Shown here: positions 1 to 8,881 of the stretch, one piece after another | Layout: each line of letters starts with the position of its first letter | How positions within the stretch are numbered: position 1 is the stretch's first letter | NCBI RefSeq assembly: GCF_017888745.1 | Contig: NZ_JAGHFM010000149.1 | Location: forward strand, 1 to 41,807 | DNA from: Terrisporobacter sp. | Lineage (GTDB): Bacteria; Bacillota; Clostridia; Peptostreptococcales; Peptostreptococcaceae | Length of the DNA stretch: 41,807 bases | Direction: 5' to 3' | The notes under the pieces: generated by a model | Database searches by the model: none | Seen by the model: only the letters and a program-made list of their open reading frames with translations | Told to the model about the DNA's origin: nothing | Made by a program: the position numbers and the translations under genes

Positions 1-222
1 ATTTTTTAATTTTTTTAACAATATTTATAGTATTATTAAGCTTTTTATTTATTTTTTTATCACCTAAAAAATTTAATTCTACTAAACACTTAAGATTATT
101 ATCTTACATTCTTATAATTGTCATAGCCTTATTACCTATATCATAAAAGGTGCTTAATTTGAACGACTTGATAATTTTCTTAAGTTAATAAGTTATAAAT
201 TATGTTTATCCATAAAACAAAT

Positions 223-277
223 AAAAAATTCGCTTCGCTCATGTCGCCAACGGCTTTGCCCCGTTGCTCAAAATTTA
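223..277 (+). repeat. Dispersed GC-richer repeat, copy A
   Basis: A block starting AAAAAATTCGCTTCGCTCAT and containing CAACGGCTTTGC stands out from AT-rich surroundings. It holds a perfect hairpin, CAACGG (248-253) pairing with CCGTTG (261-266) across a 7-base loop. A similar block in the same orientation occurs at 14884-14940; about 33 of the first 41 positions match by eye. Neither copy lies in a credible gene. This looks like a small non-coding dispersed element, but I do not know its name. Confidence 0.6.
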
Positions 278-365
278 CTTTTTTACAATTTTTCAAGTGT
301 ATTGATAATACTTTAGCCTAGAAGTTTTCCACAGGTTTGAAGTCAATATAATGTCCTTGTAAGTA

Positions 366-405
366 AAAAATAAAACCTGTGAATACTATCCACAGGTTTT
401 ATTTT
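366..405 (-). terminator. Rho-independent terminator of glutamine synthetase
   Basis: AAAACCTGTG (372-381) pairs perfectly with CACAGGTTTT (391-400) around a 9-base loop, with A/T runs on both sides giving a U-tract on the minus strand. It lies 7-12 bases past the stop codon of the glutamine synthetase gene. Confidence 0.88.
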
Positions 406-411
406 CATTTA

Positions 412-2319
412 TTAGAATATATTTTTTGAGTAATCTAAGTATAATTCTTGTAATTTTTTCATATCATTGCTAAGTTCTAACTGAAGTGTCGATACTAATT
501 CATAGTCTTTATTTTCAATTGCTTCAATTATTTTTGTAAATAAAGATTTATTAGTTAGTGTATCTTTCATAACTTTTACTTTTAAATCCGATATTGCATT
601 CCAGTTAACTTCATCTAGTGCATCCATATTCTCTTTTGTATGAAGTTTCACATAACTTCTTAGTCTATCCATATGCTCATGTATTATTCTAAATCTTAAT
701 TCTTTTTTCCATTTATCTATTGCTCCTGTTTTAAAAGAATCAATTATACTATCACTAAACACATCTCCATGCTTTAAAGATACTAATTTTTCTTTGTATT
801 TTTCAAAGTTTTGCATATTCTCATATACAGTAGCTGGTGGTAGACCAAATCTTTCATTTCTTTCTACTTCATTATAATATTCAAATACATCATTTTCATC
901 TCTATACATTCTATCTTTTTCTAAATAAAAACTTTCGTCTCCAATTCCTTTAGAAATTTCTTTTTCTAATTCTTTTGTAGTTAATTCACTTTTAGCAGTA
1001 GCTATTATTCCATCTAGCATAGTTTGGTAACACCCAGCTATAACTAAATAAGTATTAGATAAAGGATTCGGCGATCTAAGTTCAAATCTTAAAGTTTTTG
1101 GGTTTTTAGCATCTCTAATCAAACCAACTAAGACAGATCTATTTCTAGAAGGTATTTGATATGTATGACCTAATGAAGTTACTATACATATAGGAGCTTC
1201 AAATCCAGGTACTAACCTTTCAAATCCATCATTACTGCAAGTTACTATTGGATTTAATACCTCATAATTGTGAAGTATTCCCATTAATGCTCCATATCCA
1301 ATTTCACTTAAATAATCCTCTTTCATATCTATTGGAGCAAATAAATTTTGTAATTTTCCATTTTTTAATTTTACACTTGCTCCCACATGAGTATGACCAC
1401 CACTACCAGCTACGCCATAAATTGGTTTAGCTTTAAATGTAACCTCTAATCCATTCATTGTAAATATGTCTTCGATTACCTCTTTTACTATAAGTTGATT
1501 ATCTGCAGCTCTTAAAGGTGTATCAAATTTCCAAGATACCTCTAACTGCTCCATAGCATGATTAGTTTTTCCTTCTATACTTATAGAACTTTGTATTCCC
1601 CCAACCTCTTTATGAGCCATTTCTGGACATATACCTAAATTTTGTAATTTTATTAAAGACTTTTCTAAACAAGTTCTTATTAGACCATGTGTTCTTTTCC
1701 AATATTGCTCTTTTAAACTTTGCGAAACTGCTAATTTTTCTAAATCTGCTTTATCTTCTGGTGTATTCACCCAGAATTCCAACTCTGTAGCAGATGTTAA
1801 TATTATCTCTTCTATATCATCTATACTATTTATTCCGATATTATTTATCATATGTGGATATTCTTTAAATATTTCAATTAAAGACTTTTTAAAATTCTTT
1901 TCAGCTTTTTGTAAAATCCCTCTTGAACATACTTTTTTATTATTATGAATTAAAAACGCTGGTATTTTTAATGTTCCTATAGGAAGATTCGTAGATTCAT
2001 CTATATGATCTAAATTGTAATCTACATACCATTTAGAATTTACATCTGGCATTAAATCTACTTTAGCATTATTTAATGTAGCTATATTATACAACTCAAC
2101 ACTTGATCCATCAGTTTGAATAGCAGATTTTAAAAATCCATCTACATCCTCTAAGAAAAGCTCTATGGGTATCTTTTCATCTGTAGCATTCCCTCCTAAA
2201 TCTACCCCAACTAAAGAAACAAATCTTATATTTTTATGTTTTAATATTAATTCTTTAAATTCTTCATTTTTATAGTCTTTTTTGTTAACATAATATAACA
2301 TATCATTATTGCAATTCAT
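412..2319 (-). CDS. Glutamine synthetase, long clostridial form
   Basis: Glutamine synthetase makes glutamine from glutamate, ammonia and ATP in the cytosol, the main ammonium-assimilation step. The catalytic domain shows TATELEF near residues 176-182 (metal-binding glutamate), GSGGHTHVGAS at 305-315 and RFELRSPNPLSNTYL at 411-425. An N-terminal beta-grasp-like part precedes it. At 635 residues it is far longer than the ~445-residue GlnA type I; the extra ~185 residues are a C-terminal, charged, probably helical extension. The ATG is preceded by GGAGGG at a good distance. It is transcribed alone from a promoter at 2405-2433 and ends in a strong terminator. No GlnR-type operator is obvious. 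I see this as a catalytic glutamine synthetase of the long clostridial subgroup; type I versus III is not certain. Confidence 0.9.
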   Translation of the reverse strand: MNCNNDMLYYVNKKDYKNEEFKELILKHKNIRFVSLVGVDLGGNATDEKIPIELFLEDVDGFLKSAIQTDGSSVELYNIATLNNAKVDLMPDVNSKWYVDYNLDHIDESTNLPIGTLKIPAFLIHNNKKVCSRGILQKAEKNFKKSLIEIFKEYPHMINNIGINSIDDIEEIILTSATELEFWVNTPEDKADLEKLAVSQSLKEQYWKRTHGLIRTCLEKSLIKLQNLGICPEMAHKEVGGIQSSISIEGKTNHAMEQLEVSWKFDTPLRAADNQLIVKEVIEDIFTMNGLEVTFKAKPIYGVAGSGGHTHVGASVKLKNGKLQNLFAPIDMKEDYLSEIGYGALMGILHNYEVLNPIVTCSNDGFERLVPGFEAPICIVTSLGHTYQIPSRNRSVLVGLIRDAKNPKTLRFELRSPNPLSNTYLVIAGCYQTMLDGIIATAKSELTTKELEKEISKGIGDESFYLEKDRMYRDENDVFEYYNEVERNERFGLPPATVYENMQNFEKYKEKLVSLKHGDVFSDSIIDSFKTGAIDKWKKELRFRIIHEHMDRLRSYVKLHTKENMDALDEVNWNAISDLKVKVMKDTLTNKSLFTKIIEAIENKDYELVSTLQLELSNDMKKLQELYLDYSKNIF

Positions 2320-2404
2320 CTTAAAACTCCCTCCAAATTTGCCCTAAACATTTCCGTATATTATCATATTCAAGTATTTTATAATTCGTATTTTTACTTA
2401 CTTT

Positions 2405-2433
2405 ATTATAATCAATAGAATTATTTTTCGCAA
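2405..2433 (-). promoter_or_regulatory. Sigma-A-type promoter of glutamine synthetase
   Basis: On the minus strand TTGCGA (2428-2433) is followed after 17 bases by a perfect TATAAT (2405-2410). It lies about 85 bases upstream of the start codon. Confidence 0.6.
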
Positions 2434-2500
2434 TGTTTTTTTAACCATTCTATGAATATTTTGACAATATAGTAAATAGCATAAAAAAGCCTTTTACTTT

Positions 2501-2523
2501 TATAAAAAGTTTAACTTTTTATA
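2501..2523. promoter_or_regulatory. 23-bp near-perfect palindrome in divergent intergenic region
   Basis: TATAAAAAGTT (2501-2511) is mirrored exactly by AACTTTTTATA (2513-2523) around a single central T. It lies between divergently transcribed glutamine synthetase and the exonuclease gene, ~90 bases before the latter. The shape suits a dimeric repressor site, but the extreme AT content makes chance symmetry possible. No U-tract arrangement makes it a convincing terminator. Confidence 0.35.
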
Positions 2524-2614
2524 AATTATAGGTTATACTTAGAAATAGATATTATAATTTAACTTCATTTTAAATTATAGTATTGGCATAATTAATAGTT
2601 TAGGAGAAAAAATT

Positions 2615-3376
2615 ATGGAGTATATAGTTTTTGATTTAGAGTTTAATCAAGGATTTGATAAAAAACTAAACAAAACAGTTTCTGATGAAAAATGTCCTTT
2701 TGAAATTCTTCAAATTGGAGCTGTTAAACTTGATTCAAATCTTAATATTATTGATACATTTGACACATTTATCAAACCTAATATATATAAGGAAATTCAT
2801 CCTTTTATAAAAAAAATGACTAATATTAGCAATGACGATGTCAAAGATGCCCCAGCATTTGTAGATGCCTTCGAAATGTTTAAAAGTTTTATGAACAATG
2901 AAAACAATAATGTTTTATGTGTTTGGGGTAATGGTGATTTAAAGGAATTATATAGAAACATTAGGTACTATAATTTATCTATAGATAATATATCGAATGA
3001 TTATATTAATGTACAACAACATGCATCGGTCTATTTTAACAATCCAACAGGAAAAAGTATAGGTCTTCAAAATGCAATTACTTTATTAGAGTTAAATCAA
3101 GATAAATCTTATCATAATGCATTAAATGATGCTTATTATACCTCTCTAGTATTTAAGCAAATTTATAGTGATGCAATAGAAATTAAACACTATGATTTTG
3201 ATGCATTAAATAAAACTAAAAAAACTTCTACTAAAAGAAAAATTAACTATGATAATATTTTCAAAGAATTTAAAAAGATCTTAAATAGAGATCTAAATAA
3301 AGAAGAAAAGAAAATAATCCATCTAGCCTATAAAATGGGTAGAAAAAGTAAGTGTCAAAATGATTACAAAGAATAA
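2615..3376 (+). CDS. DnaQ/RNase T-like 3'-5' exonuclease (DEDDh)
   Basis: A 253-residue protein of the DEDDh exonuclease superfamily, which removes nucleotides from 3' ends of DNA or RNA using two metal ions. Motif I is FDLEF with D7 and E9, a motif II aspartate is likely D108 (WGNGDLKEL), and motif III is HNALNDA with H167 and D172, so the catalytic set looks complete. The C-terminal ~60 residues are lysine-rich and outside the fold. Length and layout resemble stand-alone KapD/ERI-1-like exonucleases rather than a polymerase proofreading subunit. TAGGAG lies 8 bases before the ATG. It is a single-gene transcript ending in a terminator shared with convergent exonuclease III. The substrate (RNA or DNA) cannot be told from sequence. 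Confidence 0.85.
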   Translation: MEYIVFDLEFNQGFDKKLNKTVSDEKCPFEILQIGAVKLDSNLNIIDTFDTFIKPNIYKEIHPFIKKMTNISNDDVKDAPAFVDAFEMFKSFMNNENNNVLCVWGNGDLKELYRNIRYYNLSIDNISNDYINVQQHASVYFNNPTGKSIGLQNAITLLELNQDKSYHNALNDAYYTSLVFKQIYSDAIEIKHYDFDALNKTKKTSTKRKINYDNIFKEFKKILNRDLNKEEKKIIHLAYKMGRKSKCQNDYKE

Positions 3377-3410
3377 GAAATCCTTCCTCTATGATATGGA
3401 AGGATTTTTT
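3376..3410. terminator. Bidirectional terminator between exonuclease genes
   Basis: AAATCCTTCC (3378-3387) pairs with GGAAGGATTT (3398-3407) around a 10-base loop, followed by T-rich sequence on the + strand and a weaker one on the minus strand. It sits between two convergent genes and probably serves both. Confidence 0.88.
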
Positions 3411-3412
3411 TA

Positions 3413-4165
3413 TTATTTTATTATAAGCTCTACTGGACAGTGGTCTGAACCTAATACTTCAGTATGAATTGTAGCACCTTCAAGTCTGTCTTTTATTTTT
3501 TCAGATGCACAGAAATAATCGATTCTCCAACCAGCATTTTTTTCTCTAGCTTTAAATCTATAAGACCACCATGAATAAATATTTTCTTTATCAGGGTAAA
3601 AATATCTAAAAGTATCTATGAATCCTTCATCTAATAATTTAGAGAATTTTTCTCTTTCTTCATCTGTAAAACCAGCATTTTTTCTATTAGTTTTTGGATT
3701 TTTTAAATCAATTTCTTTATGCGCAACATTTAAATCTCCACAAACTATAACAGGCTTTATTTCGTCTAATTTCTTTAAGTAGGCTCTAAAATCATCTTCC
3801 CACTTCATCCTATAATCTAGTCTTTTTAATTCGTTTTGAGAATTAGGTGTGTATACTGTTACAAGATGGAAATCTTCAAATTCTAAAGTAATTACCCTAC
3901 CTTCTTGATCATGTTCTTCCATACCTATTCCATATGACACTCTTAGTGGCTCAACTTTTGTAAAAATAGCAGTTCCTGAATATCCTTTTTTCTTAGCATA
4001 ATTCCAGTATTGATAATAACCATCTAATTGTAAATCAATTTGGTTTTCTTGAAGCTTTGTTTCTTGTAAACAAAACATATCTGCATCTACTTTATTAAAA
4101 AATTCCATAAAATTTTTATTTACACAAGCTCTAATTCCATTAACATTCCATGATATAAGTTTCAT
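3413..4165 (-). CDS. Exodeoxyribonuclease III (AP endonuclease)
   Basis: Class II AP endonuclease of the ExoIII/APE1 family. It cleaves 5' of abasic sites and trims blocked 3' ends in base-excision repair. From the chosen start, N7 (SWNVNGIR), E35 (LQETK), Y105, D144/N146 (CGDLNV) and a C-terminal SDHCP (catalytic Asp-His) are all present. Length of 250 residues is typical. An ATG 12 bases upstream (4177) is in frame, but GGAGG lies inside that extension, 5 bases before the ATG at 4165, so 4165 is the better start. The gene follows the GalT-like gene by 12 bases, suggesting one transcript. Confidence 0.93.
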   Translation of the reverse strand: MKLISWNVNGIRACVNKNFMEFFNKVDADMFCLQETKLQENQIDLQLDGYYQYWNYAKKKGYSGTAIFTKVEPLRVSYGIGMEEHDQEGRVITLEFEDFHLVTVYTPNSQNELKRLDYRMKWEDDFRAYLKKLDEIKPVIVCGDLNVAHKEIDLKNPKTNRKNAGFTDEEREKFSKLLDEGFIDTFRYFYPDKENIYSWWSYRFKAREKNAGWRIDYFCASEKIKDRLEGATIHTEVLGSDHCPVELIIK

Positions 4166-4177
4166 TTTGTCCTCCAT

Positions 4178-5131
4178 TTAATCAAATCTATATTTTGATG
4201 CTAATTCTTCAGCACTAACCGAAGAAACATACATACCTGTACTTAATTCAAATCCCCCTAAATTAAATTTTCTAGGAACTATATGAATATGTACATTGAA
4301 TATATGTTTATAGTCTTTTTCCTCATTTATTGGATGTGTATGAATGTATATATTAAAGGGACAATTTCCTTCTTCTTCATACATTTTATTAAAATATTTT
4401 TTTAATATTATAGATAGTTCTTTTAATTTTTCATTAGTAATATCTTCAAAATATATATTGTCTTTAAAAACAATTATAGTGTCTCCAGCATATTTGCTAA
4501 TTTCTGGTATATATACCAAATAGCTCTCACTGCTATGTATAACTCTTTTTCCATAGTTTATCTCTTCTGCAATCAGATTACTATAAATATTTATACCCAT
4601 TTTTTTATAAAACTCACTACAAACTTCATATTCTCTCTCTAATTCTGGTGGTATAAGAGGAAGAGATATTATTTGTGAATGAGGATGCATTAAAGATGCT
4701 CCAGCCTTTCTCATATAGTTTTTAAATATGCAAATATACTTAATATCACTATCTTTCAAATTTATATATCTATTTTTATAAGTTAAAAGTAAATTATAAA
4801 ATTCTCCTTCTTCCATATTATAGAAACTGCTATTATGCTTATAAGTATCTATAATTACTTCGTGAGTTCCTTTTATCTTATTTTCAGAATTTTGATCTAT
4901 TATAGGATATTTATTTTTAACAGACTTTACTAACCAATTATTATTTTTACTCATAATAAAAGTTTCTTCTGATATTAATTCTTCATTTCCTCTACAAAAA
5001 GGACAGAGCTCGCTATATTCCCCAAAAGCCTCATAATCATTAGTTGTGTTTTTGTCCATTGGTCTTTTTCTTCTATCATTTGCAATGATTACTTTAGCAT
5101 TATTTAATTTATCTATACCAAGTTCTTTCAT
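4178..5131 (-). CDS. GalT-like nucleotidyltransferase (HIT superfamily)
   Basis: Resembles galactose-1-phosphate uridylyltransferases, which exchange UMP between UDP-glucose and galactose-1-phosphate through a histidine intermediate. Seen in order: an N-terminal IIANDRRKRP (family pattern), CPFC at 43-46 (zinc-binding pair), HPHSQ at 149-153 (active-site HPH), and a second HIT-like half with YIHTHP and NVHIHIVPR. At 317 residues it is a little short for GalT. No galK or galE is nearby; it is paired with exonuclease III instead. The real substrate may differ, for example another sugar-phosphate nucleotide as in ADP-glucose phosphorylase relatives. I therefore assign family but not gene symbol. 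Confidence 0.75.
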   Translation of the reverse strand: MKELGIDKLNNAKVIIANDRRKRPMDKNTTNDYEAFGEYSELCPFCRGNEELISEETFIMSKNNNWLVKSVKNKYPIIDQNSENKIKGTHEVIIDTYKHNSSFYNMEEGEFYNLLLTYKNRYINLKDSDIKYICIFKNYMRKAGASLMHPHSQIISLPLIPPELEREYEVCSEFYKKMGINIYSNLIAEEINYGKRVIHSSESYLVYIPEISKYAGDTIIVFKDNIYFEDITNEKLKELSIILKKYFNKMYEEEGNCPFNIYIHTHPINEEKDYKHIFNVHIHIVPRKFNLGGFELSTGMYVSSVSAEELASKYRFD

Positions 5132-5203
5132 TATAAACTCCTTTATTATATTTTTTAATTTTCTCGAAAATTTATTATATCTTAGTATAAGTTTATTATC
5201 TTA

Positions 5204-5232
5204 ATTATATTTAAAAAAATGTATTATGTAAA
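5204..5232 (-). promoter_or_regulatory. Promoter of the GalT-like/exonuclease III operon
   Basis: Minus strand TTTACA (5227-5232), 17-base spacer, TATAAT (5204-5209), about 70 bases before the GalT-like start codon. Confidence 0.6.
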
Positions 5233-5346
5233 TGTATCAAAGTTAATGACAATAAGTTTAATTATCTTTATAAATAGTTTAATATTCATATAAAATTAAT
5301 TAAAGATATTATTATATTTTTTTATCATAATGCAAGTCATATTCCT

Positions 5347-5374
5347 TTGTGCTAATATTAAATTAGAATAAGAT
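5347..5374 (+). promoter_or_regulatory. Candidate promoter of the aminotransferase
   Basis: TTGTGC (5347-5352), 16-base spacer, TAAGAT (5369-5374), about 40 bases before the chosen start codon. A moderate match to the sigma-A consensus. Confidence 0.4.
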
Positions 5375-5414
5375 TTTGCAATCATTTCACATTTATTTCA
5401 AGGAGGAATATTTA

Positions 5415-6614
5415 ATGAAATTTTCAAAAAGACTTAGTTCTATGCAAGAATCACCAATAAGAAAATTAGCTCCATTCGCTACAGCTGCTAAAGCTGAGGG
5501 CGTAAAAGTTTATCATTTAAATATAGGCCAACCAGATATAATTACACCAACAGGATTTTTTGACAAAGTAAAAAGTTTTGACAATAAAGTATTAGAATAT
5601 GCAGGTTCTCAAGGCATACCTGAATTAATCGAAGCAATAAGAAAGTATTATACTACATATAATATGGACTTTGCTAAGGAAGATATAATAGTAACTAATG
5701 GTGGTAGTGAAGCTTTATTATTCTCTTTCATGGCTGCTTGCGACCCAGGAGATAATATACTAGTCCCAGAGCCATTCTACACTAACTACAACGGTTTTGC
5801 ACAATGTTTAAATATTGAAGTAAAATCTGTAACTACTCTAGCAGAGGAAGGTTTCCATCTTCCTTCAAAAGAAGAAATCCTTGCTAAAATAGATGATAAA
5901 ACATCTGCAATATTAGTAGTTAACCCTGGTAATCCAACAGGATGTGTTTACACTAAAGAAGAAGTTCAGATGTTAGCTGATATAGCTAAAGAAAAAGACT
6001 TATGGTTAATAGCTGATGAGGTTTACAGAGAGTTTGTTTACGAAGGATTAGAATATACTAGCTTCGGAAATATGAAAGAAGTTGAAGATAGGGTAGTTAT
6101 AATAGACAGTGTTTCTAAAAGATACAGTGCTTGTGGAGCTAGAATAGGATCTATTGCTTGTAAAAATAAAAAATTCATGGCTGAAGTCATGAAAGTATGC
6201 CAAGGAAGACTTTGTGTTGCTACATTAGAACAGTTAGGTGCGGCTGCTTTATATAACACTCCAACTTCTTACTTTAAAGAAGTTAATGATGAATATAGAA
6301 AAAGAAGAGATACTTTATATGGTGAATTAATGAAGGCTGAAGGTGTAATTTGTGAAAAACCTATGGGTGCATTCTATATTGTAGCTAAGTTACCTGTTGA
6401 AAACGCTGAAGATTTCGTTGCATGGACCTTGAAAGAGTTCCGTAGAAATGGAGAAACTGTAATGTGTACTCCAGCAGAAGGATTCTACTCTACTCCAGGC
6501 CTTGGTAAGAATGAAGTAAGACTTGCTTATGTATTAAAAGAAGAAGATTTAAGAAAAGCTGGTCAATTATTAAGAGAGGCTTTAGAAGAATACAATGCAT
6601 TAGCTCATGCTTAA
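5415..6614 (+). CDS. PLP-dependent class I aminotransferase
   Basis: Fold-type I aminotransferase of the AspB/AAT class, transferring an amino group between an amino acid and a 2-oxoacid via pyridoxal phosphate. From ATG 5415: NIGQPD near 36-41, NPGNPTG at 170-176, cofactor-binding D201 (ADEVY), Schiff-base K235 in SVSKRYSACGARIG and substrate carboxylate arginine in NEVRLAY near the C-terminus. Length of 399 residues is typical. A longer frame starts at 5376, but AGGAGGA lies just before 5415, deciding the start. Base composition is somewhat less AT-rich than its neighbours, as in well-expressed genes. Preferred amino acid (aspartate, aromatic or other) is not readable. It ends in a terminator shared with convergent marR. 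Confidence 0.88.
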   Translation: MKFSKRLSSMQESPIRKLAPFATAAKAEGVKVYHLNIGQPDIITPTGFFDKVKSFDNKVLEYAGSQGIPELIEAIRKYYTTYNMDFAKEDIIVTNGGSEALLFSFMAACDPGDNILVPEPFYTNYNGFAQCLNIEVKSVTTLAEEGFHLPSKEEILAKIDDKTSAILVVNPGNPTGCVYTKEEVQMLADIAKEKDLWLIADEVYREFVYEGLEYTSFGNMKEVEDRVVIIDSVSKRYSACGARIGSIACKNKKFMAEVMKVCQGRLCVATLEQLGAAALYNTPTSYFKEVNDEYRKRRDTLYGELMKAEGVICEKPMGAFYIVAKLPVENAEDFVAWTLKEFRRNGETVMCTPAEGFYSTPGLGKNEVRLAYVLKEEDLRKAGQLLREALEEYNALAHA

Positions 6615-6633
6615 TAAAAATATTATAAATTAT

Positions 6634-6668
6634 AAATCCATCTTATGTATAAGATGGATTTTTTTATT
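6634..6668. terminator. Bidirectional terminator, aminotransferase / MarR
   Basis: AAATCCATCTTA (6634-6645) pairs with TAAGATGGATTT (6650-6661) around TGTA, followed by a T-run on the + strand; an A-rich left side gives a weaker U-tract for the minus-strand MarR gene. Confidence 0.9.
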
Positions 6669-6669
6669 A

Positions 6670-7122
6670 TTATCTTAATTCTTCTTTGCTTAATATGTAC
6701 TGAAGGGTTTCTAATGCTTCTTGATATCTTAATCTATCACATTCATCTAACTTAAATAGCTTTTCCTCTAATTGTCCACTTAATTTATTAGTAAAGTCTA
6801 CAGCTAATTTATCTCCTTCTTCTGTTATCATTATCATATATTTTCTTCTATCAGACAGATCTTTTTCCCTGTAAACGTATCCCTTTTTAGTTAAATCGTC
6901 TATCATGCTTGTTAAGCTACCTTTTTCAATGTTTAATTTAGCACATAATTCCGTCATACTTATACTACCGTGATTTTTTATAAATACCAATGCTCTTAAT
7001 TGAGTCTTATTAACATTACATAATGCCGAATATTTCTTTAGGTATTCTAAATATAAACTAGAATAAATTTTAGGAAAAGTTTTTGATAAAAAACCTATTG
7101 TATTTGTTACTATACAGTTCAT
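6670..7122 (-). CDS. MarR-family transcriptional regulator
   Basis: A 150-residue dimeric winged-helix repressor or activator of the MarR family. The central part (about residues 40-105) shows the helix-turn-helix with SMTELCAKLNIEKGSLTSMIDDLTKKGYV followed in family style by a wing, REKDLSDRRKYMIMITEEG, whose D-x-R-R motif is the family hallmark. Flanking helices would form the dimer interface. AGGTGA precedes the ATG. It stands alone and convergent to the aminotransferase, so its target is not obvious; an inverted repeat overlapping its own promoter suggests autoregulation. The ligand is unknown. Confidence 0.9.
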   Translation of the reverse strand: MNCIVTNTIGFLSKTFPKIYSSLYLEYLKKYSALCNVNKTQLRALVFIKNHGSISMTELCAKLNIEKGSLTSMIDDLTKKGYVYREKDLSDRRKYMIMITEEGDKLAVDFTNKLSGQLEEKLFKLDECDRLRYQEALETLQYILSKEELR

Positions 7123-7166
7123 TTAATCACCTCAGATGCTTAATTTATTGACTTTTACTCCATTAT

Positions 7167-7195
7167 AGTTTACAATAAAAACTTTTTAAGTACAA
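7167..7195 (-). promoter_or_regulatory. Candidate marR promoter
   Basis: Minus strand TTGTAC (7190-7195), 17-base spacer, TAAACT (7167-7172), ~45 bases before the start. A TATAAT (7161-7166 region) lies just downstream, so the exact -10 is uncertain. Confidence 0.4.
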
Positions 7196-7200
7196 TACTT
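7188..7200. promoter_or_regulatory. Possible MarR operator
   Basis: AAGTA-CAA-TACTT is a perfect 5-bp inverted repeat overlapping the -35 element of the marR promoter. MarR proteins commonly bind such short palindromes in their own promoters. The link is positional inference. Confidence 0.35.
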
Positions 7201-7321
7201 TTCATGAATATATCCACTATATCCAAAGTATTTGTTTTTATTTTTTATGATAAAACTCGACTTTAATTTTCTATATTTTTAAATATAATAAATAAAAATT
7301 TTAATTATGCAAAAATAAAAA

Positions 7322-7347
7322 ACGAAGAGTCTATTTTGACTCTTCGT
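7322..7347 (-). terminator. Terminator of purB
   Basis: ACGAAGAGTC (7322-7331) pairs perfectly with GACTCTTCGT (7338-7347), 6-base loop; the minus strand then reads into a run of T. It lies ~20 bases past the purB stop. Confidence 0.9.
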
Positions 7348-7367
7348 CTAATTTCTAATTTATGAAA

Positions 7368-8813
7368 CTATACTCTTAAATCTACTTGTAAACCTATACA
7401 ATCTTTATATTCACTTATAGCTGGCTCTAGATATTCTTCCACGAATTCTACCACTTGTTCAGGAGCTCTACCAACAAAGTTAATTGGATCTAGTATAGAT
7501 AATATCTCTTCTTTATCGATCATGCTAAATGCTTCATCTTCTATTATAAGGTCTATTAAGTTATTATTTAAACCTTCATGTTTTACTCTATATGCAGCTT
7601 TCATAGATAATTCTCTTATTACTTCGTGTAACTCTTGTCTATCTCCACCTCTTTTTACAGCTTCCATAAGTATATTTTCTGTAGCCATGAATGGTAGTTC
7701 TTCATCTATATGTTTTCTTATCATATTTTCATATACAACTAAACCATCAGTTACATTTATACCTATTTCTAATATAGCATCAGCTGCCATGAATGCTTGA
7801 GGTATAGCTAATCTCTTATTAGCTGAATCATCTAAACTTCTCTCTAGCCACTGTGTAGCTTCAACTAATGCTGGAGAAATTGATTCAGATATTATGAATT
7901 TTGATAAAGATGCTATTCTTTCACTTCTCATAGGATTTCTTTTATAAGCCATAGCAGATGAACCTATTTGATTTTTTTCAAATGGCTCTTCTAATTCTTT
8001 TAAACTCTGCAATAATCTTATATCGTTTGTCATCTTATGCATACTTTGTGCTATTCCGGCAAGTACATTTAATACTTGAGAATCTAACTTTCTAGTATAA
8101 GTTTGTCCACTTACTTTATATGATTCTTTGTATCCCATCTTTTGACATACTATTTTATCTAATTCTTTTATTTTATCATTGTCACCTTCAAATAAACTAA
8201 CGAAACTTGCTTGTGTTCCTGTTGTACCTTTTACCCCTCTAAGTTTCATATTATCAAGTCTGTAATTTAAATCTTCTAAGTCTATTATTAAGTCTTGAGC
8301 CCAAAGAGTCGCTCTTTTACCTACAGTGGTTAATTGAGCTGCTTGGAAATGAGTAAATCCTAATGTTGGAACATCTTTATATTTCAAAGCAAAATCTTTT
8401 AAATTATTTATTAAATTAACAAGTTTAACTCTTATTAATTTTAAAGCTTCATTCATTTGTATAACATCTGTATTATCTCCAACATAAGCTGAAGTTGCTC
8501 CAAGATGTATTATACCTTTTGCTTTTGGGCATTGAAGTCCATATGCTTTAACATGACTCATAACATCATGTCTAACTTCTTTTTCTATTTTTTTTGCTTC
8601 TTCGAAATTTATGTCATCTATGTGAGCTTTTAATTCTTCTATTTGCTCATCACTTATATTTATTCCTAATTCTTTTTCTCCCTCTGCTAATGCAATCCAT
8701 AATTTTCTCCAAGTTGAAAATTTGAATTGTGGAGAAAATATATAACTCATATTTTTACTACAGTATCTCTCTGTTAAAGGATTTGAATATGTTGTATATT
8801 TGTTATCTATCAT
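7368..8813 (-). CDS. purB: Adenylosuccinate lyase
   Basis: Homotetrameric lyase of the fumarase/aspartase superfamily. It releases fumarate from SAICAR in de novo purine synthesis and from adenylosuccinate in AMP formation. Visible: HLGATSAYVGDN at about 103-114, GFTHFQAAQ with general-acid H155, and the superfamily signature GSSAMAYKRNP at 285-295 carrying the catalytic serine loop. At 481 residues it fits the longer purB type. AGGGATGG lies upstream of the ATG at usable spacing. It is transcribed alone, from a consensus promoter whose spacer contains a PurBox-like sequence, and ends in a strong terminator. The rest of the purine pathway is outside the window. Confidence 0.95.
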   Translation of the reverse strand: MIDNKYTTYSNPLTERYCSKNMSYIFSPQFKFSTWRKLWIALAEGEKELGINISDEQIEELKAHIDDINFEEAKKIEKEVRHDVMSHVKAYGLQCPKAKGIIHLGATSAYVGDNTDVIQMNEALKLIRVKLVNLINNLKDFALKYKDVPTLGFTHFQAAQLTTVGKRATLWAQDLIIDLEDLNYRLDNMKLRGVKGTTGTQASFVSLFEGDNDKIKELDKIVCQKMGYKESYKVSGQTYTRKLDSQVLNVLAGIAQSMHKMTNDIRLLQSLKELEEPFEKNQIGSSAMAYKRNPMRSERIASLSKFIISESISPALVEATQWLERSLDDSANKRLAIPQAFMAADAILEIGINVTDGLVVYENMIRKHIDEELPFMATENILMEAVKRGGDRQELHEVIRELSMKAAYRVKHEGLNNNLIDLIIEDEAFSMIDKEEILSILDPINFVGRAPEQVVEFVEEYLEPAISEYKDCIGLQVDLRV

Positions 8814-8852
8814 CTTTGCACCATCCCTAAATCTTTTTCTATTCCAAAGAAT

Positions 8853-8881
8853 ATTATATATAATTTAACGAACAATAACAA
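8853..8881 (-). promoter_or_regulatory. Promoter of purB
   Basis: Minus strand TTGTTA (8876-8881), 17-base spacer, perfect TATAAT (8853-8858), 40 bases before the start codon. Confidence 0.65.

Larger units (their letters stand above)
1..411. other. Gene-free left edge
   Basis: No coding region with a ribosome binding site is visible on either strand. The first ~220 bases are very AT-rich and only tiny ORFs occur (for example a 39-codon + strand ORF from 202 with no Shine-Dalgarno). The stretch holds a short GC-richer repeat at about 223-277 and the glutamine synthetase terminator at 366-405. The rest looks like spacer. Confidence 0.6.

Noticed and set aside
202-321. 39-codon + strand ORF across repeat copy A
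   Set aside because: No ribosome binding site and no similarity of frame to the copy B ORF; treated as non-coding.
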